Origin: Methylocystis parvus OBBP
Lineage (GTDB): Bacteria; Pseudomonadota; Alphaproteobacteria; Rhizobiales; Beijerinckiaceae
Reading direction: 5' to 3'
Length of the DNA stretch: 64,000 nt
Assembly: GCF_027571405.1 (NCBI RefSeq)
Contig: NZ_CP092968.1
Coordinates: 3,184,001 to 3,248,000, forward strand
Position 1 is the first letter of the stretch. Each line of letters opens with the position of its first letter. Position numbers and translations under genes: made by a program. The notes beneath the pieces were generated by a model. That model made no database searches and was not told where the DNA came from. It saw nothing but the letters and a program-made list of their open reading frames with translations. Below are positions 52,489 to 63,527 of the stretch, in pieces.

Positions 52489-53426
52489 TGAAGCCTTTCG
52501 TCGAGGCGCGGGCGCTGCATTATGCTGTTCGAGGCGTGCATATCGTCGCGGACGCGACGCTGTCGCTTTTTCCCGGACGCCTCGTCGTCATTGTCGGTCC
52601 AAACGGGGCCGGCAAGTCGACGCTTCTGAAGCTGCTTTCGGGCGAGCTGCATGCGAGCTCGGGCGAGGTCTCCTGTTGCGGGGAGCCTTTGCGGCGAATT
52701 CCGGCATGGCTCCTCGCGCGACGCCGGGCGGTCATGGCGCAGGCGACGCAGCTCGCATTTCCATTCACCGTCGAAGAGGTTGTCCGGATCGGGCTCGACA
52801 CGCTGGGCGTCGATGCGAGAGGCGAAGCGGCGGACGAGATCATCGCTCGAGCGCTTCGGCGGGCCGACATCTCGAATTTGGCCCGCCGCAAATACGACAC
52901 GCTGTCGGGCGGCGAGCAGCAGCGGACGCATTTCGCCCGAGTCTTGTGTCAGCTCGCCGCGGGGCGACGTAGCGAAAGCTGTCAGGCGCTTTTTCTGGAC
53001 GAACCGGCGGCCAGCCTCGACATCCGGCATCAATTGACCCTGATGGACGCCGCGCGAGAGATCGCCGATAGCGGCGTCGCCGTCCTGGCGATCCTTCACG
53101 ATCTAAATCTCGCGGCCGCCTATGCCGATCAACTCGTCGTCATGCGGGCGGGAAAGCTCGTCGCATCAGGCGATCCCGCCAAAGTTCTGGCCGGCGGACT
53201 CCTCTCCGAGGTCTTCGGGGTTCATCTCCGCCTTTGCGCCGCGCCGCCCAAAGCGGCTTTCATTTTGCCGCACGGCCACGCGCGCCGCATCGCATGGAGT
53301 CAACCCGCGCAGACGGCCCTCCGGCGGGGTCCCTTAGACAATCTCGTTTGCGAGCAAGGGAGCGAGCCGTGCGCGACCTTGCTCAAGAACGAAAACGCAT
53401 CGACGAGCTTCTCTTTCTGGCCTTGA
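52488..53426 (+). CDS. hmuV: Haem ABC importer ATP-binding protein
   Basis: A 312-residue ATPase: Walker A VGPNGAGKSTLLKLLSG, Q-loop near MAQATQLAFPF, signature LSGGEQQRTHFARVL, Walker B ALFLDEPAASLD and switch His in AILHDLN. Unlike typical HmuV of about 260 residues, it has an extra C-terminal tail of about 45 residues after FILPHGHARRIAW that shows no conserved pattern and may be read-through of a lost stop. It ends convergent with xoxG. Confidence 0.93.
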   Translation: MKPFVEARALHYAVRGVHIVADATLSLFPGRLVVIVGPNGAGKSTLLKLLSGELHASSGEVSCCGEPLRRIPAWLLARRRAVMAQATQLAFPFTVEEVVRIGLDTLGVDARGEAADEIIARALRRADISNLARRKYDTLSGGEQQRTHFARVLCQLAAGRRSESCQALFLDEPAASLDIRHQLTLMDAAREIADSGVAVLAILHDLNLAAAYADQLVVMRAGKLVASGDPAKVLAGGLLSEVFGVHLRLCAAPPKAAFILPHGHARRIAWSQPAQTALRRGPLDNLVCEQGSEPCATLLKNENASTSFSFWP

Positions 53427-53483
53427 AAGGCGCTGCGACGAACGGTCGGCGGCGGCCGCGGGCGCTGCTTTCGGGCCGGGTTG

Positions 53484-53987
53484 TTACTTCTTCATGCACT
53501 CGGCTTCGGCCTTCTTGAAGGCCTCGGGCGCGGCTTCCTTCTTTTCCGGGCGGCCCGGCTGGACGGCGCCGGTGGAGAGGGCGCGCAGATACACATAGAG
53601 GTCGTCAATATAGCAGACGGCGTTCTTATTGTCGGCGAAGGCCGGCATGACGCTGTTGCCGTTCTGACGGCCGCCGATGACGATGCCGGCGAATTCGGCG
53701 TAGTTGAAGCGCTTCACCGACTCTTTGAGGGCCGGCGCATAGGTCGAGCCGCCGCCATTCGGACCGTGGCAGACATGGCATTCGGCGTGATAGCGGCGAT
53801 AGCCGGAGAAGGCGTACCAATCGACCGCGCCGTCGGCGCCGATATTGTAGGTGGGATCGCCTTTCGCGTCGAAATATTTGCCGTTCTCGGATTTGACGGC
53901 CTTGGGGTCTCCGGGCGCCTCGGCCAATGCCGGGGAGGCCGCCAAAAGGGCGCCGATCGCGAAGAAGACGGGAAGCGGGCGTTTCAT
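53484..53987 (-). CDS. xoxG: c-type cytochrome, XoxF electron acceptor
   Basis: A 167-residue protein from the ATG at 53987 (GGAG upstream), with a signal peptide (residues 1-22, ending PALA). One haem site, CHVCH, in RYHAECHVCHGPNGGGSTYAP; the C terminus has YIDDLYVYLRALSTGAV. It follows xoxF by 72 bases on the same strand and is the expected acceptor of electrons from the lanthanide methanol dehydrogenase. No xoxJ follows. Confidence 0.88.
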   Translation of the reverse strand: MKRPLPVFFAIGALLAASPALAEAPGDPKAVKSENGKYFDAKGDPTYNIGADGAVDWYAFSGYRRYHAECHVCHGPNGGGSTYAPALKESVKRFNYAEFAGIVIGGRQNGNSVMPAFADNKNAVCYIDDLYVYLRALSTGAVQPGRPEKKEAAPEAFKKAEAECMKK

Positions 53988-54059
53988 TTCAAACTCCGGA
54001 CAAAACATGTTCAAGCGCAAGAAAAGCCGGCATTGGCGGCGCCGGCTTCTCCTTTGTGG

Positions 54060-55967
54060 TCAGTTCGGCAATGAGAAGACGGTCAGCACGCCGCCAAGGG
54101 CGGTGTAGTTGGCGAGGGAGGCGTAGTTGCCGACGGCGCCGAGGCCTTCGTTCGACTTCGACAATCCGGCCGCAAGGCCGATGCCCGCCCAGCCGCCGAC
54201 GCCCGACAGCACGGCGACATATTGCTTGCCGGAAGTTTCATAGCTGATGACGTTGCCGATGACGCCGGAAGGCGTTTTGTGCTTGAAAAGCTCTTTGCCC
54301 GTCTTCGTATCGACCGCCTTCAGATAGCCTTCGAGCGTGCCGTAAAAGGTCACGCCGCCATCGGTCGACAAGGCGCCCGACCAGACCGAAAAAGCCTCCT
54401 TGTTCGACCAGACGATCTTCCCCGCTTTCGCATCCCAGGCGATGAAGGCGCCCGTATGCATGTCGCCTTTGTCGCGGTCGGCGGGAAACATCTCCAGCGT
54501 CGCGCCGACATAAGGCTGCCCGGCGGTGTAAGACAGGCGGAACGGTTCGTAATCCATGCAGACATGGTTCGTCGGCACCAGGAAGAGATCGGTGGCGGCG
54601 TCATAGGAGGCAGGCTGTTGATCCTTGACGCCGAGCGCCGCGGGGCAAACGCCTTCCGTATTGACGTCCTCGCCATTGTGCTGCGTCGAATATTTGTCGA
54701 CCACCAGCGGACGCCCATAGGTCTTGGAGTTCTTGTCCATGTCGACCTTCGCCGCCCAGTTCACCGCGGGGTCGAACTTTTCTGCGACCAGAAGTTCGCC
54801 GCTCACGCGGTCGAGCGTATAGGCGAAGCCGTTGCGGTCGAAATGCACGAGCGCCTTGCGCTTCACGCCGCCGATCGTCTGATCCGCCAGGATCATCTCG
54901 TTGACGCCGTCATAGTCCCATTCGTCATGAGGCGTCATCTGATAGACCCACTTCACCTTGCCGGTGTCGAGGTCGCGCGCCCAGATCGTCATCGACCAGC
55001 GATTGTCGCCGGGACGCTGGCTGGGGTTCCAGGTTGAGGGATTGCCGGAGCCGTAATAAACGAGATTCAGCTCCGGATCGTAGCTGTACCAGCCCCAGGT
55101 GGTTCCGCCGCCGGTCCGCCACTGTTCGCCTTCCCAGGTGTTGATTCCCGAATCCTTTCCGACCGGCTTGCCGAGATGCGTCGTCTTTTCGGGGTCGATC
55201 AGCGTCTCTGCGTCCGGACCCGTCGAATAGCCGCGCCAAAGCAGCTTTCCGGTCTTGACGTCATAGGCCGTGATATGGCCGCGCACGCCGAACTCGCCGC
55301 CGGCGATGCCGACGAGCACCTTGTCCTTGAACACATGCGGCGCGGCGGTCGAAGTGTGACCCTTGGACGGATCGCCGTTCTTCACCGACCATAAAGGCTC
55401 GTTGCGTTTCGGGCCGCCGATCGCGCCCGCTCCTGCGTCGAAGGCGACCAGCGTCGTATCGGCCTGCGCCAGGAAAATCTTGCCGTCGCCATAGGCGAGG
55501 CCGCGGTTGACCGAGTCGCAGCACATGATGGCCACGACCTGGGCGTCCTGCTCGGGCTGATATTTCCAGATGATCTTGTGGTCGGGGTCTTTGAGGTCGA
55601 GCGCATAGACCGTATTGGGGAAGGGCGTGTGCAGATACATCACGTCGGTCGTAAAGGCCTTGCGCGTAACGAAGCTCTTGCCGTTCTTGTCCGTCGCGGT
55701 TTGCTCGGGGATCTGCACATTATGGATGACGAGCGGCGCGCCTTCATGGCCGCGCAGCACGCCTGTCGAGAATTGCCAGTCGATGACGAGCTTGCCGACA
55801 TTTTCGGTCGTGATCTGCTTCAACGCCGAATGACGCAGATTGGCGTCGTCGCCGGTGGGCGAGACCCATTGTTTGGGGTCTTTCAGCCTGATCGAAAGGT
55901 CGTCCGCCTGCGCGCCGGCGCATGCGGCGAGAATGGCGGTCGAGGCCGTCATCAATAGCCGGTTCAT
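54060..55967 (-). CDS. xoxF: Lanthanide-dependent methanol dehydrogenase XoxF
   Basis: A 635-residue PQQ dehydrogenase from the ATG at 55967 (GAGGGA upstream). It shares the quinoprotein propeller and vicinal Cys-Cys ([13 protein letters not shown]). The catalytic Asp351 sits in [11 protein letters not shown], and Asp353 two residues on is the extra ligand that defines rare-earth-using enzymes. It oxidises methanol in the periplasm. An insertion of about 25 residues (83-108, between APLVI and MYLHTPFP) is absent from MxaF here and from the best-known XoxF5. The signal peptide contains LAAC, a possible lipobox, though AQA-D cleavage is also plausible. Exact XoxF clade not assigned. Confidence 0.95.
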   Translation of the reverse strand: MNRLLMTASTAILAACAGAQADDLSIRLKDPKQWVSPTGDDANLRHSALKQITTENVGKLVIDWQFSTGVLRGHEGAPLVIHNVQIPEQTATDKNGKSFVTRKAFTTDVMYLHTPFPNTVYALDLKDPDHKIIWKYQPEQDAQVVAIMCCDSVNRGLAYGDGKIFLAQADTTLVAFDAGAGAIGGPKRNEPLWSVKNGDPSKGHTSTAAPHVFKDKVLVGIAGGEFGVRGHITAYDVKTGKLLWRGYSTGPDAETLIDPEKTTHLGKPVGKDSGINTWEGEQWRTGGGTTWGWYSYDPELNLVYYGSGNPSTWNPSQRPGDNRWSMTIWARDLDTGKVKWVYQMTPHDEWDYDGVNEMILADQTIGGVKRKALVHFDRNGFAYTLDRVSGELLVAEKFDPAVNWAAKVDMDKNSKTYGRPLVVDKYSTQHNGEDVNTEGVCPAALGVKDQQPASYDAATDLFLVPTNHVCMDYEPFRLSYTAGQPYVGATLEMFPADRDKGDMHTGAFIAWDAKAGKIVWSNKEAFSVWSGALSTDGGVTFYGTLEGYLKAVDTKTGKELFKHKTPSGVIGNVISYETSGKQYVAVLSGVGGWAGIGLAAGLSKSNEGLGAVGNYASLANYTALGGVLTVFSLPN

Positions 55968-56186
55968 GAGCGTTCCCTCTGATATTTTCTTATGCGGCGC
56001 TCCGTTGCTCGTCGGGGAAAAGCGGCAGGAGGGACCGCCCATCCCCGCAGCTTCGGAGGCGCCAGGAGAAAATCGTAAGGGGACGACTTGGACGCGTCTT
56101 TAGGCTTTTTGGAACCAGAAATCCGGGAAAAATCGGAAAAGGCGCGACCGAATTATCATGGCCCGCGCAAGCGGATTATGGGCGGA

Positions 56187-56819
56187 TCAGAGGATATGTT
56201 TGGCGGCCTTCGCTTCCACCGCGATGCGCACAAGATCGACGCGCGAGCGCGCGCCGAGCTTCCTGTTGAGCAGCGCGCAGCTATTTGCGACGCTCTTGTA
56301 GCAAATGCCCATGTCATGCGCGATTTCCGCCATCCCCTTGCCGTCGGCGAGGAGCCGCAAGGTCTCCTTCTCGCGCGGCGTGAGGTCGAGAAACGGGTTG
56401 GTCTGCTTCTTCTGATTAAAGAAAGCGAGCTTGTGCGCCATGTCGTCGGAAACGTAACGTTGTCCCCCGCCGACAAGGCGCACGGCCTTGACGAAAAGCG
56501 CGGGATCTTCATTCTTCGACATGTAGCCGAGCGCGCCGAGTTCGATCGCGCGCGAGGCGTGAACGGGGTCGGCGTTCATCGTGTAAACGAGGATTCGCGC
56601 CTTTGGCCTTCGTTTCAGCATTCGGCGCAAAAGATCATAGCCGGACATGTCGGGCAGATTGACGTCGAGCACCACGATGTCGGGCGCCTCGCGCGCGAAA
56701 ACGTCGAAGGCGCGCTCCGCGTCCTGGGCTTCCAGCGCCTCCATATCCGCTTCGCCCGCGAGCATGCCGCGGCACCCGGCTATCACCATGGGGTGGTCGT
56801 CGACGATGAGAATGCGCAT
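56187..56819 (-). CDS. NarL/FixJ-type response regulator next to xoxF (MoxX/MxaB-like)
   Basis: A 210-residue regulator: IVDDHPMVIAGCRGML, phospho-acceptor Asp52 in IVVLDVNLPD, and LuxR HTH LTPREKETLRLLADGKGMAE and KSVANSCALLNRKL. It is clearly paralogous to the regulator at 42823-43455 (same length, same Asp position, many identical blocks). It lies 219 bases upstream of xoxF on the same strand and is divergent from its kinase, so it may control xoxF, mxaF or both. Confidence 0.9.
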   Translation of the reverse strand: MRILIVDDHPMVIAGCRGMLAGEADMEALEAQDAERAFDVFAREAPDIVVLDVNLPDMSGYDLLRRMLKRRPKARILVYTMNADPVHASRAIELGALGYMSKNEDPALFVKAVRLVGGGQRYVSDDMAHKLAFFNQKKQTNPFLDLTPREKETLRLLADGKGMAEIAHDMGICYKSVANSCALLNRKLGARSRVDLVRIAVEAKAAKHIL

Positions 56820-56924
56820 GTTATTATTGCCGTCCGTTCATCGCGGCGACTATGTCGGGCCGGGCGCGGGGCTGTCAATCGCGACGCCTCGGACGGCTTC
56901 GGCGAAGATCAGGAACGAACCAAC

Positions 56925-58322
56925 ATGCGGCCGCTGTCGCTCGCCACGAAATTCAATCTTCTGATCGCTGCGGCTTTTTCGACGATCTTCGTCTTCAACA
57001 TCGTCACCATCGCCAATCGCGTTCATGCGGGCTTCGACGCGGAGCTCAAAAGCAATTTCAAGCTCGCCAAGGAGCTGGCGATCATGGAGACCGTCGCCGG
57101 GCGCGATCCGGTCGTCCGCCTTCGACAGGTCTTCGAAAATCCCGATTACCGGCAGCGCGTCGACATCAGGGTGATCTGGAGCGGCCCGCCAGGGAGAGAG
57201 GCGATGGAGGCGGCTCCGGCTGCTGAAGAGACGCTGGCGAGCCCATACTGGTTCTCCGCCCTCGTTTCGCCCGAACCCCGCACGCTTCGCATCCCCGTCA
57301 CCGTGAACGGGATGATGAAATTCGGACAGATCGAGCTGGTTTTCTATCCCGATCTCGAAGCGGAGAAGGCTTGGTCGAACCTCACGCGGCTCGCCTTCGG
57401 CAATCTCGTCGCGCTCGGCTTGATCTGCGCGGTCGTCCTCGCCTTGATGAATCGCTGGCTTCAGCCCTTCAAGGCGATTGGCGACGGGCTTTTGCGGCTC
57501 GAACGCGGCTTTAGAAGCGTTCGCCTCGCGCCGGAAGGCGCGACGGAATTCGTCGATACGGCGGTGCGGCTCAATGCGCTCGCCCAGACGCTGGATCGAG
57601 TCGAGGGAGAAAACCGCACCCTGCTCGAGCGCCTCGTGAAGATGCAGGATGACGAGCGCGCCACGATCGCGCGCGATCTCCATGACGAGGTCGCCCCCTG
57701 CCTCTTTGCGATCCGCACCGGCGTCCTGGCGCTTTCGGCAAGCGAGGCGGCGACCGGACAGAGCGGCGGGCGCGTTCCCCAAATATGCGGTGAAATCAGC
57801 TCGGCGGGAAACGCGCTGCAGGACGTGGTGCATCGCATGCTCGACGAATTGCGGCCGCCGGGACTTTACGAACTTGGGCTCGAACCCGCGCTGCGCGGGC
57901 TGATCGCCAATCGGCGGGCCATGCGGCCCGATATTGCGGTGACGCTGGAGGCGCCGCACGATTTGCGCGGCATGGGCGAGGCCGTGGAATTGACCGCCTA
58001 TCGCGTCGTGCAGGAGGCGCTGACCAATATTTTTCGCCACTCTTCCGCGCGAAACGCGAAAGTGGCGCTGCGTTTCGAGCATCCCGCTTCGCTTGAGGAA
58101 GAATCGCTCATCCTGCGCATCACGGTATCGGATGACGGGGTCGGAATCGGCGCGCATCAAAGGAGAGGGCGCGGCCTTGTCGGCATGTCCGAGCGCGTGC
58201 GGGCGCTGAACGGCGCGCTCGAAATCAGCGCGGCCCCCTCCGGCGGCGCCATCGTCGACGTGACGCTGCCTTTGCCGATCGTAGAACCGGTCGAGGAAAA
58301 CATGCCGTTTGTGGGGGCGTGA
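56925..58322 (+). CDS. Membrane sensor histidine kinase next to xoxF (MoxY/MxaY-like)
   Basis: A 465-residue kinase from the ATG at 56925, with AGGAACGA upstream; the frame is open further upstream but antisense to the regulator. Helix 1 about 10-30, periplasmic domain to about 155, helix 2 about 160-180, HAMP, HisKA_3 with His253 in TIARDLHDEVAPCLFA, and HATPase_c (VQEALTNIFRHSSA, VSDDGVGIGAH, RGLVGMSERV). The His residue number equals that of the kinase beside mxa, supporting duplication of a whole regulator/kinase pair. Confidence 0.9.
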   Translation: MRPLSLATKFNLLIAAAFSTIFVFNIVTIANRVHAGFDAELKSNFKLAKELAIMETVAGRDPVVRLRQVFENPDYRQRVDIRVIWSGPPGREAMEAAPAAEETLASPYWFSALVSPEPRTLRIPVTVNGMMKFGQIELVFYPDLEAEKAWSNLTRLAFGNLVALGLICAVVLALMNRWLQPFKAIGDGLLRLERGFRSVRLAPEGATEFVDTAVRLNALAQTLDRVEGENRTLLERLVKMQDDERATIARDLHDEVAPCLFAIRTGVLALSASEAATGQSGGRVPQICGEISSAGNALQDVVHRMLDELRPPGLYELGLEPALRGLIANRRAMRPDIAVTLEAPHDLRGMGEAVELTAYRVVQEALTNIFRHSSARNAKVALRFEHPASLEEESLILRITVSDDGVGIGAHQRRGRGLVGMSERVRALNGALEISAAPSGGAIVDVTLPLPIVEPVEENMPFVGA

Positions 58323-58334
58323 CGCCCGATCGCG

Positions 58335-59516
58335 TCAGTTCGGGCGGACAAGTCGATATGCGCTGCGCGCGATCTCCAACTCCTCATTGGTCGGGATCAC
58401 GAAGACGGCGACCGAGGATTGCGGAGCGGAGATTTTTGTCTGCGCCGCGCGATTGGCCGTGTCATCGAGTTCGACGCCGAGCCAGGCGCAACCCGCCGCG
58501 ACCTCCGCGCGCGTCGCCGCGTCGTTTTCGCCGATGCCGGCGGTGAAGACGAGCGCGTCGAGACCGCCGAGCGCCGCTGCGAGCGAGCCGATCTCCCGCC
58601 GGATGCGATAGACGAAAAGCGCGATCGCCTCTTTGGCCTGCGCCGCCGCCGAGGCGCGCAGCGCGCGCATGTCCGCTGAGAGGCCCGAGACGCCGAGCAG
58701 GCCGGATTGGCGATAGATCAGATCTTCCACCTCGCGCGGACCGAGCCCGTAATGGTCCATCAGATGCAGCAGCGCCCCCGGGTCGAGCGCGCCGCAGCGC
58801 GTCCCCATCATCAGCCCGTCGACGGTGGTGAAGCCCATCGTGCTCGCGACGCTCCCGCCGTCGATCATCCCGCAAAGGCTCGCGCCATTGCCGAGATGAG
58901 CGACGATGACGCGGCGAGACGCGAGGTCGGGCGCAACCTCTTTCAGCCTGCCGGCGACATATTGATAGGAAATGCCGTGGAATCCGTAACGGCGCAAACC
59001 GGCCTGCGAATATTTCCGCGGTAAGGCGAAAGCTTGCGCGATTGGCGGCTGCGTCGCGTGGAACGCCGTGTCGAAGCAAGCGACCTGCGGCAGTTGCGGA
59101 TGTTCCGCCAGCATGGCCCGGATGACGGCGAGATTGTGCGGCTGATGCAAAGGGGCGAGGGGGATGAAGCGCGCAAGCGCCTCCATGTCGGCTTCGGTTA
59201 TCCGCAAGGGCGCGGAAAAGACGCCGCCGCCGTGCACGACGCGGTGGCCGACCGCCGATATGTCCGCGCCGTCGAGCCAGGGCGCGGCGATGCGCATCAT
59301 GGTCCGCGTCGCGGCGGCGTGATCGAAATTCTCCGGCGCAAGCGCTTCGTCGAGCAGCGTGGCGCCGTCCGCGCGGGAAAGCCTTGCGCGCGGCGTCGCG
59401 CCAATGCCGTCGATCGCGCCCTTGAGCCGCAGGACCGGCGTCTCCGCCGCGTCGAAGACCGCGAATTTGAGGCTCGACGAGCCGGCGTTGACGACTGCGA
59501 TGCTGGACATGGTCAT
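58335..59516 (-). CDS. ackA: Acetate kinase
   Basis: A 393-residue ASKHA-fold kinase: IAVVNAGSSSLKFAVF, AVGHRVVHGGGVFSAP, ACFDTAFHATQPPIAQAF, RYGFHGISYQYVAGRL, VIVAHLGNGASLCGMIDGGS, STMGFTTVDGLMMGTRCG and VFTAGIGENDAATRAEVA. It interconverts acetate and acetyl phosphate with ATP. No phosphotransacetylase or phosphoketolase gene is adjacent within the window. Convergent with the kinase gene beside xoxF. Confidence 0.95.
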   Translation of the reverse strand: MTMSSIAVVNAGSSSLKFAVFDAAETPVLRLKGAIDGIGATPRARLSRADGATLLDEALAPENFDHAAATRTMMRIAAPWLDGADISAVGHRVVHGGGVFSAPLRITEADMEALARFIPLAPLHQPHNLAVIRAMLAEHPQLPQVACFDTAFHATQPPIAQAFALPRKYSQAGLRRYGFHGISYQYVAGRLKEVAPDLASRRVIVAHLGNGASLCGMIDGGSVASTMGFTTVDGLMMGTRCGALDPGALLHLMDHYGLGPREVEDLIYRQSGLLGVSGLSADMRALRASAAAQAKEAIALFVYRIRREIGSLAAALGGLDALVFTAGIGENDAATRAEVAAGCAWLGVELDDTANRAAQTKISAPQSSVAVFVIPTNEELEIARSAYRLVRPN

Positions 59517-59732
59517 TCATCTCCGTCGCCGCGGGCGACAGGCCTGCGACGACGCGAAATGAGTGCTGTCTTGCAAGCGCTTTGTCCAGTCGAACGCGGC
59601 CTTGGCTATTGGAGCCGGCTTGGACGACTCTGGCGGAACCGGGCGGCGTCATGCGCGTTAAGCTGGAATGGCGCCATTGGCCGCGCCGCGCTCGGCGCGT
59701 GGGCCTTCAGAGCGTTTTAGACCCCTACTCCC

Positions 59733-60251
59733 ATGACGGCGATCGAAGAGGCTGCTTCCGTGAACATTCCTGTTGAAGATGTCGAGTCGCCCGAGTCGAC
59801 GCCGCGTCCGCGGCCGAAACGCCAGCAACGCGCTTTGGACATTCTTGTGATCGAGGACGAGTCGATCATCGCGAAGGATATCGAATTCATGGTGAACGAT
59901 CTGGGCCACCGCGTCGTCGGCCCGGCTCGGACCCATAAGGAAGCGCTCTCGCTCGCCTTGAAGGCGCGGCCGGCCGTGATCGTCGCCGACGTCAGGCTGG
60001 CGGATGGCAGTTCGGGGATCGTCGCGGTCGACGAAATGCTGAAAAGCATCGACGCATCGGTGATTTTCGTCACCGCGGCGCCGCAATGGCTGCAAACCGG
60101 CGAGCTGGAGCCGGTGCTGGTGATCCCGAAGCCTTATTCGGTCAGCGACGTGAAAGCCGCGATCGCCAAGGCGACAACGCGGCGGGCGCAGTCGATGGAA
60201 ACCATCATGGCGACCAAATCCGCCGTCAGCCGGCTCACGCGCAAGCAATAG
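59733..60251 (+). CDS. Receiver-only response regulator (PhyR-receiver-like)
   Basis: A 172-residue protein with one receiver domain: DILVIEDESIIAKDIEFMVN, GHRVVGPARTHKEALSLALK, phospho-acceptor Asp in VIVADVRLADGSSGI and the Lys in LVIPKPYSVSDV. The sequence style matches the C-terminal receiver of PhyR, the general stress anti-anti-sigma regulator, but no sigma-like domain precedes it, only a Pro-rich 35-residue leader. It may act as a phosphate sink or single-domain regulator. The next gene is a universal stress protein. Confidence 0.82.
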   Translation: MTAIEEAASVNIPVEDVESPESTPRPRPKRQQRALDILVIEDESIIAKDIEFMVNDLGHRVVGPARTHKEALSLALKARPAVIVADVRLADGSSGIVAVDEMLKSIDASVIFVTAAPQWLQTGELEPVLVIPKPYSVSDVKAAIAKATTRRAQSMETIMATKSAVSRLTRKQ

Positions 60252-60365
60252 CGAGCCGCATGGTCCAAGCCATGCGGCGATCATTCGCATTCGCGCCCCT
60301 CGCGGGATGGCCGCGGATCCCCTATCTTTGCCTTCATTGAACGAGAAACTTCGAGGGAGGCGGAC

Positions 60366-60794
60366 TTGTACAAGAAAATTCTCGTCCCGGTGGACCTGGG
60401 CGAATCCGACATGGCGAAACTCGCCATCGACGCCGCCCTGGCGCTGGCGAAGAGCGCCCCGGAGGCGCAGATGCGGCTCATCAACGTGCAGCCGCTCGTG
60501 CCGATGGCCTTCGTCGACTACATCCCTCCGAATTTCGACGAAGAGTTGCGCGAGGCGGCGGAGAAGGACATCGCCGAACGCGCGCAGAAGGTCGATCTGC
60601 CGCAGGAGCGCGTCTCCTCGACCGTGCGTTTCGGCGCCGTTTATCCCGAGGTGCTCGCCGAGGCCGAGGATTGGAGCGCGGACCTCATCGTCGTCGGCTC
60701 GCACCGTCCCACGATGGCGACCTATCTTCTCGGCTCCAACGCCAAGACGATCGTCCGGCACGCCAAATGTTCGGTTCTGGTGGTGCGGCAATAG
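60366..60794 (+). CDS. Universal stress protein (UspA family)
   Basis: A 142-residue single-domain Usp from a TTG start at 60366, just after GAGGCGGAC. It begins YKKILVPVDLGESDMAKLAI and has the ATP-binding end LIVVGSHRPTMATYLLGSNA then VLVV (G-2x-G-9x-G-S/T type). It probably binds ATP and has a protective role under stress. It follows the receiver-only regulator and precedes a small cytochrome c gene. Confidence 0.9.
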   Translation: MYKKILVPVDLGESDMAKLAIDAALALAKSAPEAQMRLINVQPLVPMAFVDYIPPNFDEELREAAEKDIAERAQKVDLPQERVSSTVRFGAVYPEVLAEAEDWSADLIVVGSHRPTMATYLLGSNAKTIVRHAKCSVLVVRQ

Positions 60795-60836
60795 GCGCGG
60801 CTGGCGGCGGAAGGGGCGGGGGCTAGACTGTCGCAC

Positions 60837-61169
60837 ATGGTTCGATTCGCGCCCCTCGCTTTCGTTATGTCGATCGCCTTTGCCGCTCCGGCCATGGCCG
60901 CGGAGAGCGATGCTCTGAAGCTCGGCGCAGGCATTGCGAAAGCGAATTGCGGGAGTTGCCACGCGGTCGGCCGCACCGGCGCGAGCCCGAACCCGAAATC
61001 CCCGCCTTTCCGCTATCTCGCCCGCAAATATCCGCTCTCCAATCTGGAGGAGGCGCTGGGCGAGGGCATCGTCGTCGGCCATGAGGGGCTGGAGATGCCG
61101 CAATTCCGCTTCGACGCGAAGGAAGTCGAGGCGCTGCTGGCTTATCTCGGGTCGATCCAGAAGCGCTGA
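60837..61169 (+). CDS. Small class I cytochrome c
   Basis: A 110-residue periplasmic protein with a signal peptide (FAPLAFVMSIAFAAPAMA). One haem site, CGSCH, in AKANCGSCHAVGRTG; a likely Met axial ligand in LEMPQFRFDAKEVEALLAYL. It is a soluble electron carrier of unknown partner; involvement in methanol oxidation is possible but not shown by context. Confidence 0.9.
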   Translation: MVRFAPLAFVMSIAFAAPAMAAESDALKLGAGIAKANCGSCHAVGRTGASPNPKSPPFRYLARKYPLSNLEEALGEGIVVGHEGLEMPQFRFDAKEVEALLAYLGSIQKR

Positions 61170-61269
61170 TCCCTTAAGTTCCCGCCGCCAGCGCCTCGCG
61201 CGGCCACAAGCCGCCTTTGCGCTCGCGGGGCGGCTGGTCTAAAACGCCTCGAAAGCAGCCGAGGAAATA

Positions 61270-63429
<2,160 letters not shown>

Positions 63430-63527
63430 TTGGCGCGCGAGGCGGCATTCGAGCCGCCCTTGCATCGGCCCCGTTTCAGCGCCATCTGCAGGGCGGCCGC
63501 CGCGCGGGCGGCTGTTAGAGGCCGCTC

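Noticed and set aside
45216..53426. Lanthanide uptake (LutH-like receptor plus ABC importer) instead of haem uptake
   Set aside because: Considered because the locus lies between mxa and xox. The receptor has the FRAP/His/NPNL-type haem motif, and HemP, HutX and ABM haem monooxygenase genes are linked, so haem is the better reading.
55968..56186. A defined xoxF promoter
   Set aside because: The gap is AT-richer and must hold the promoter unless xoxF is only co-transcribed with the regulator gene, but no -35/-10 pair with convincing spacing could be chosen by eye.
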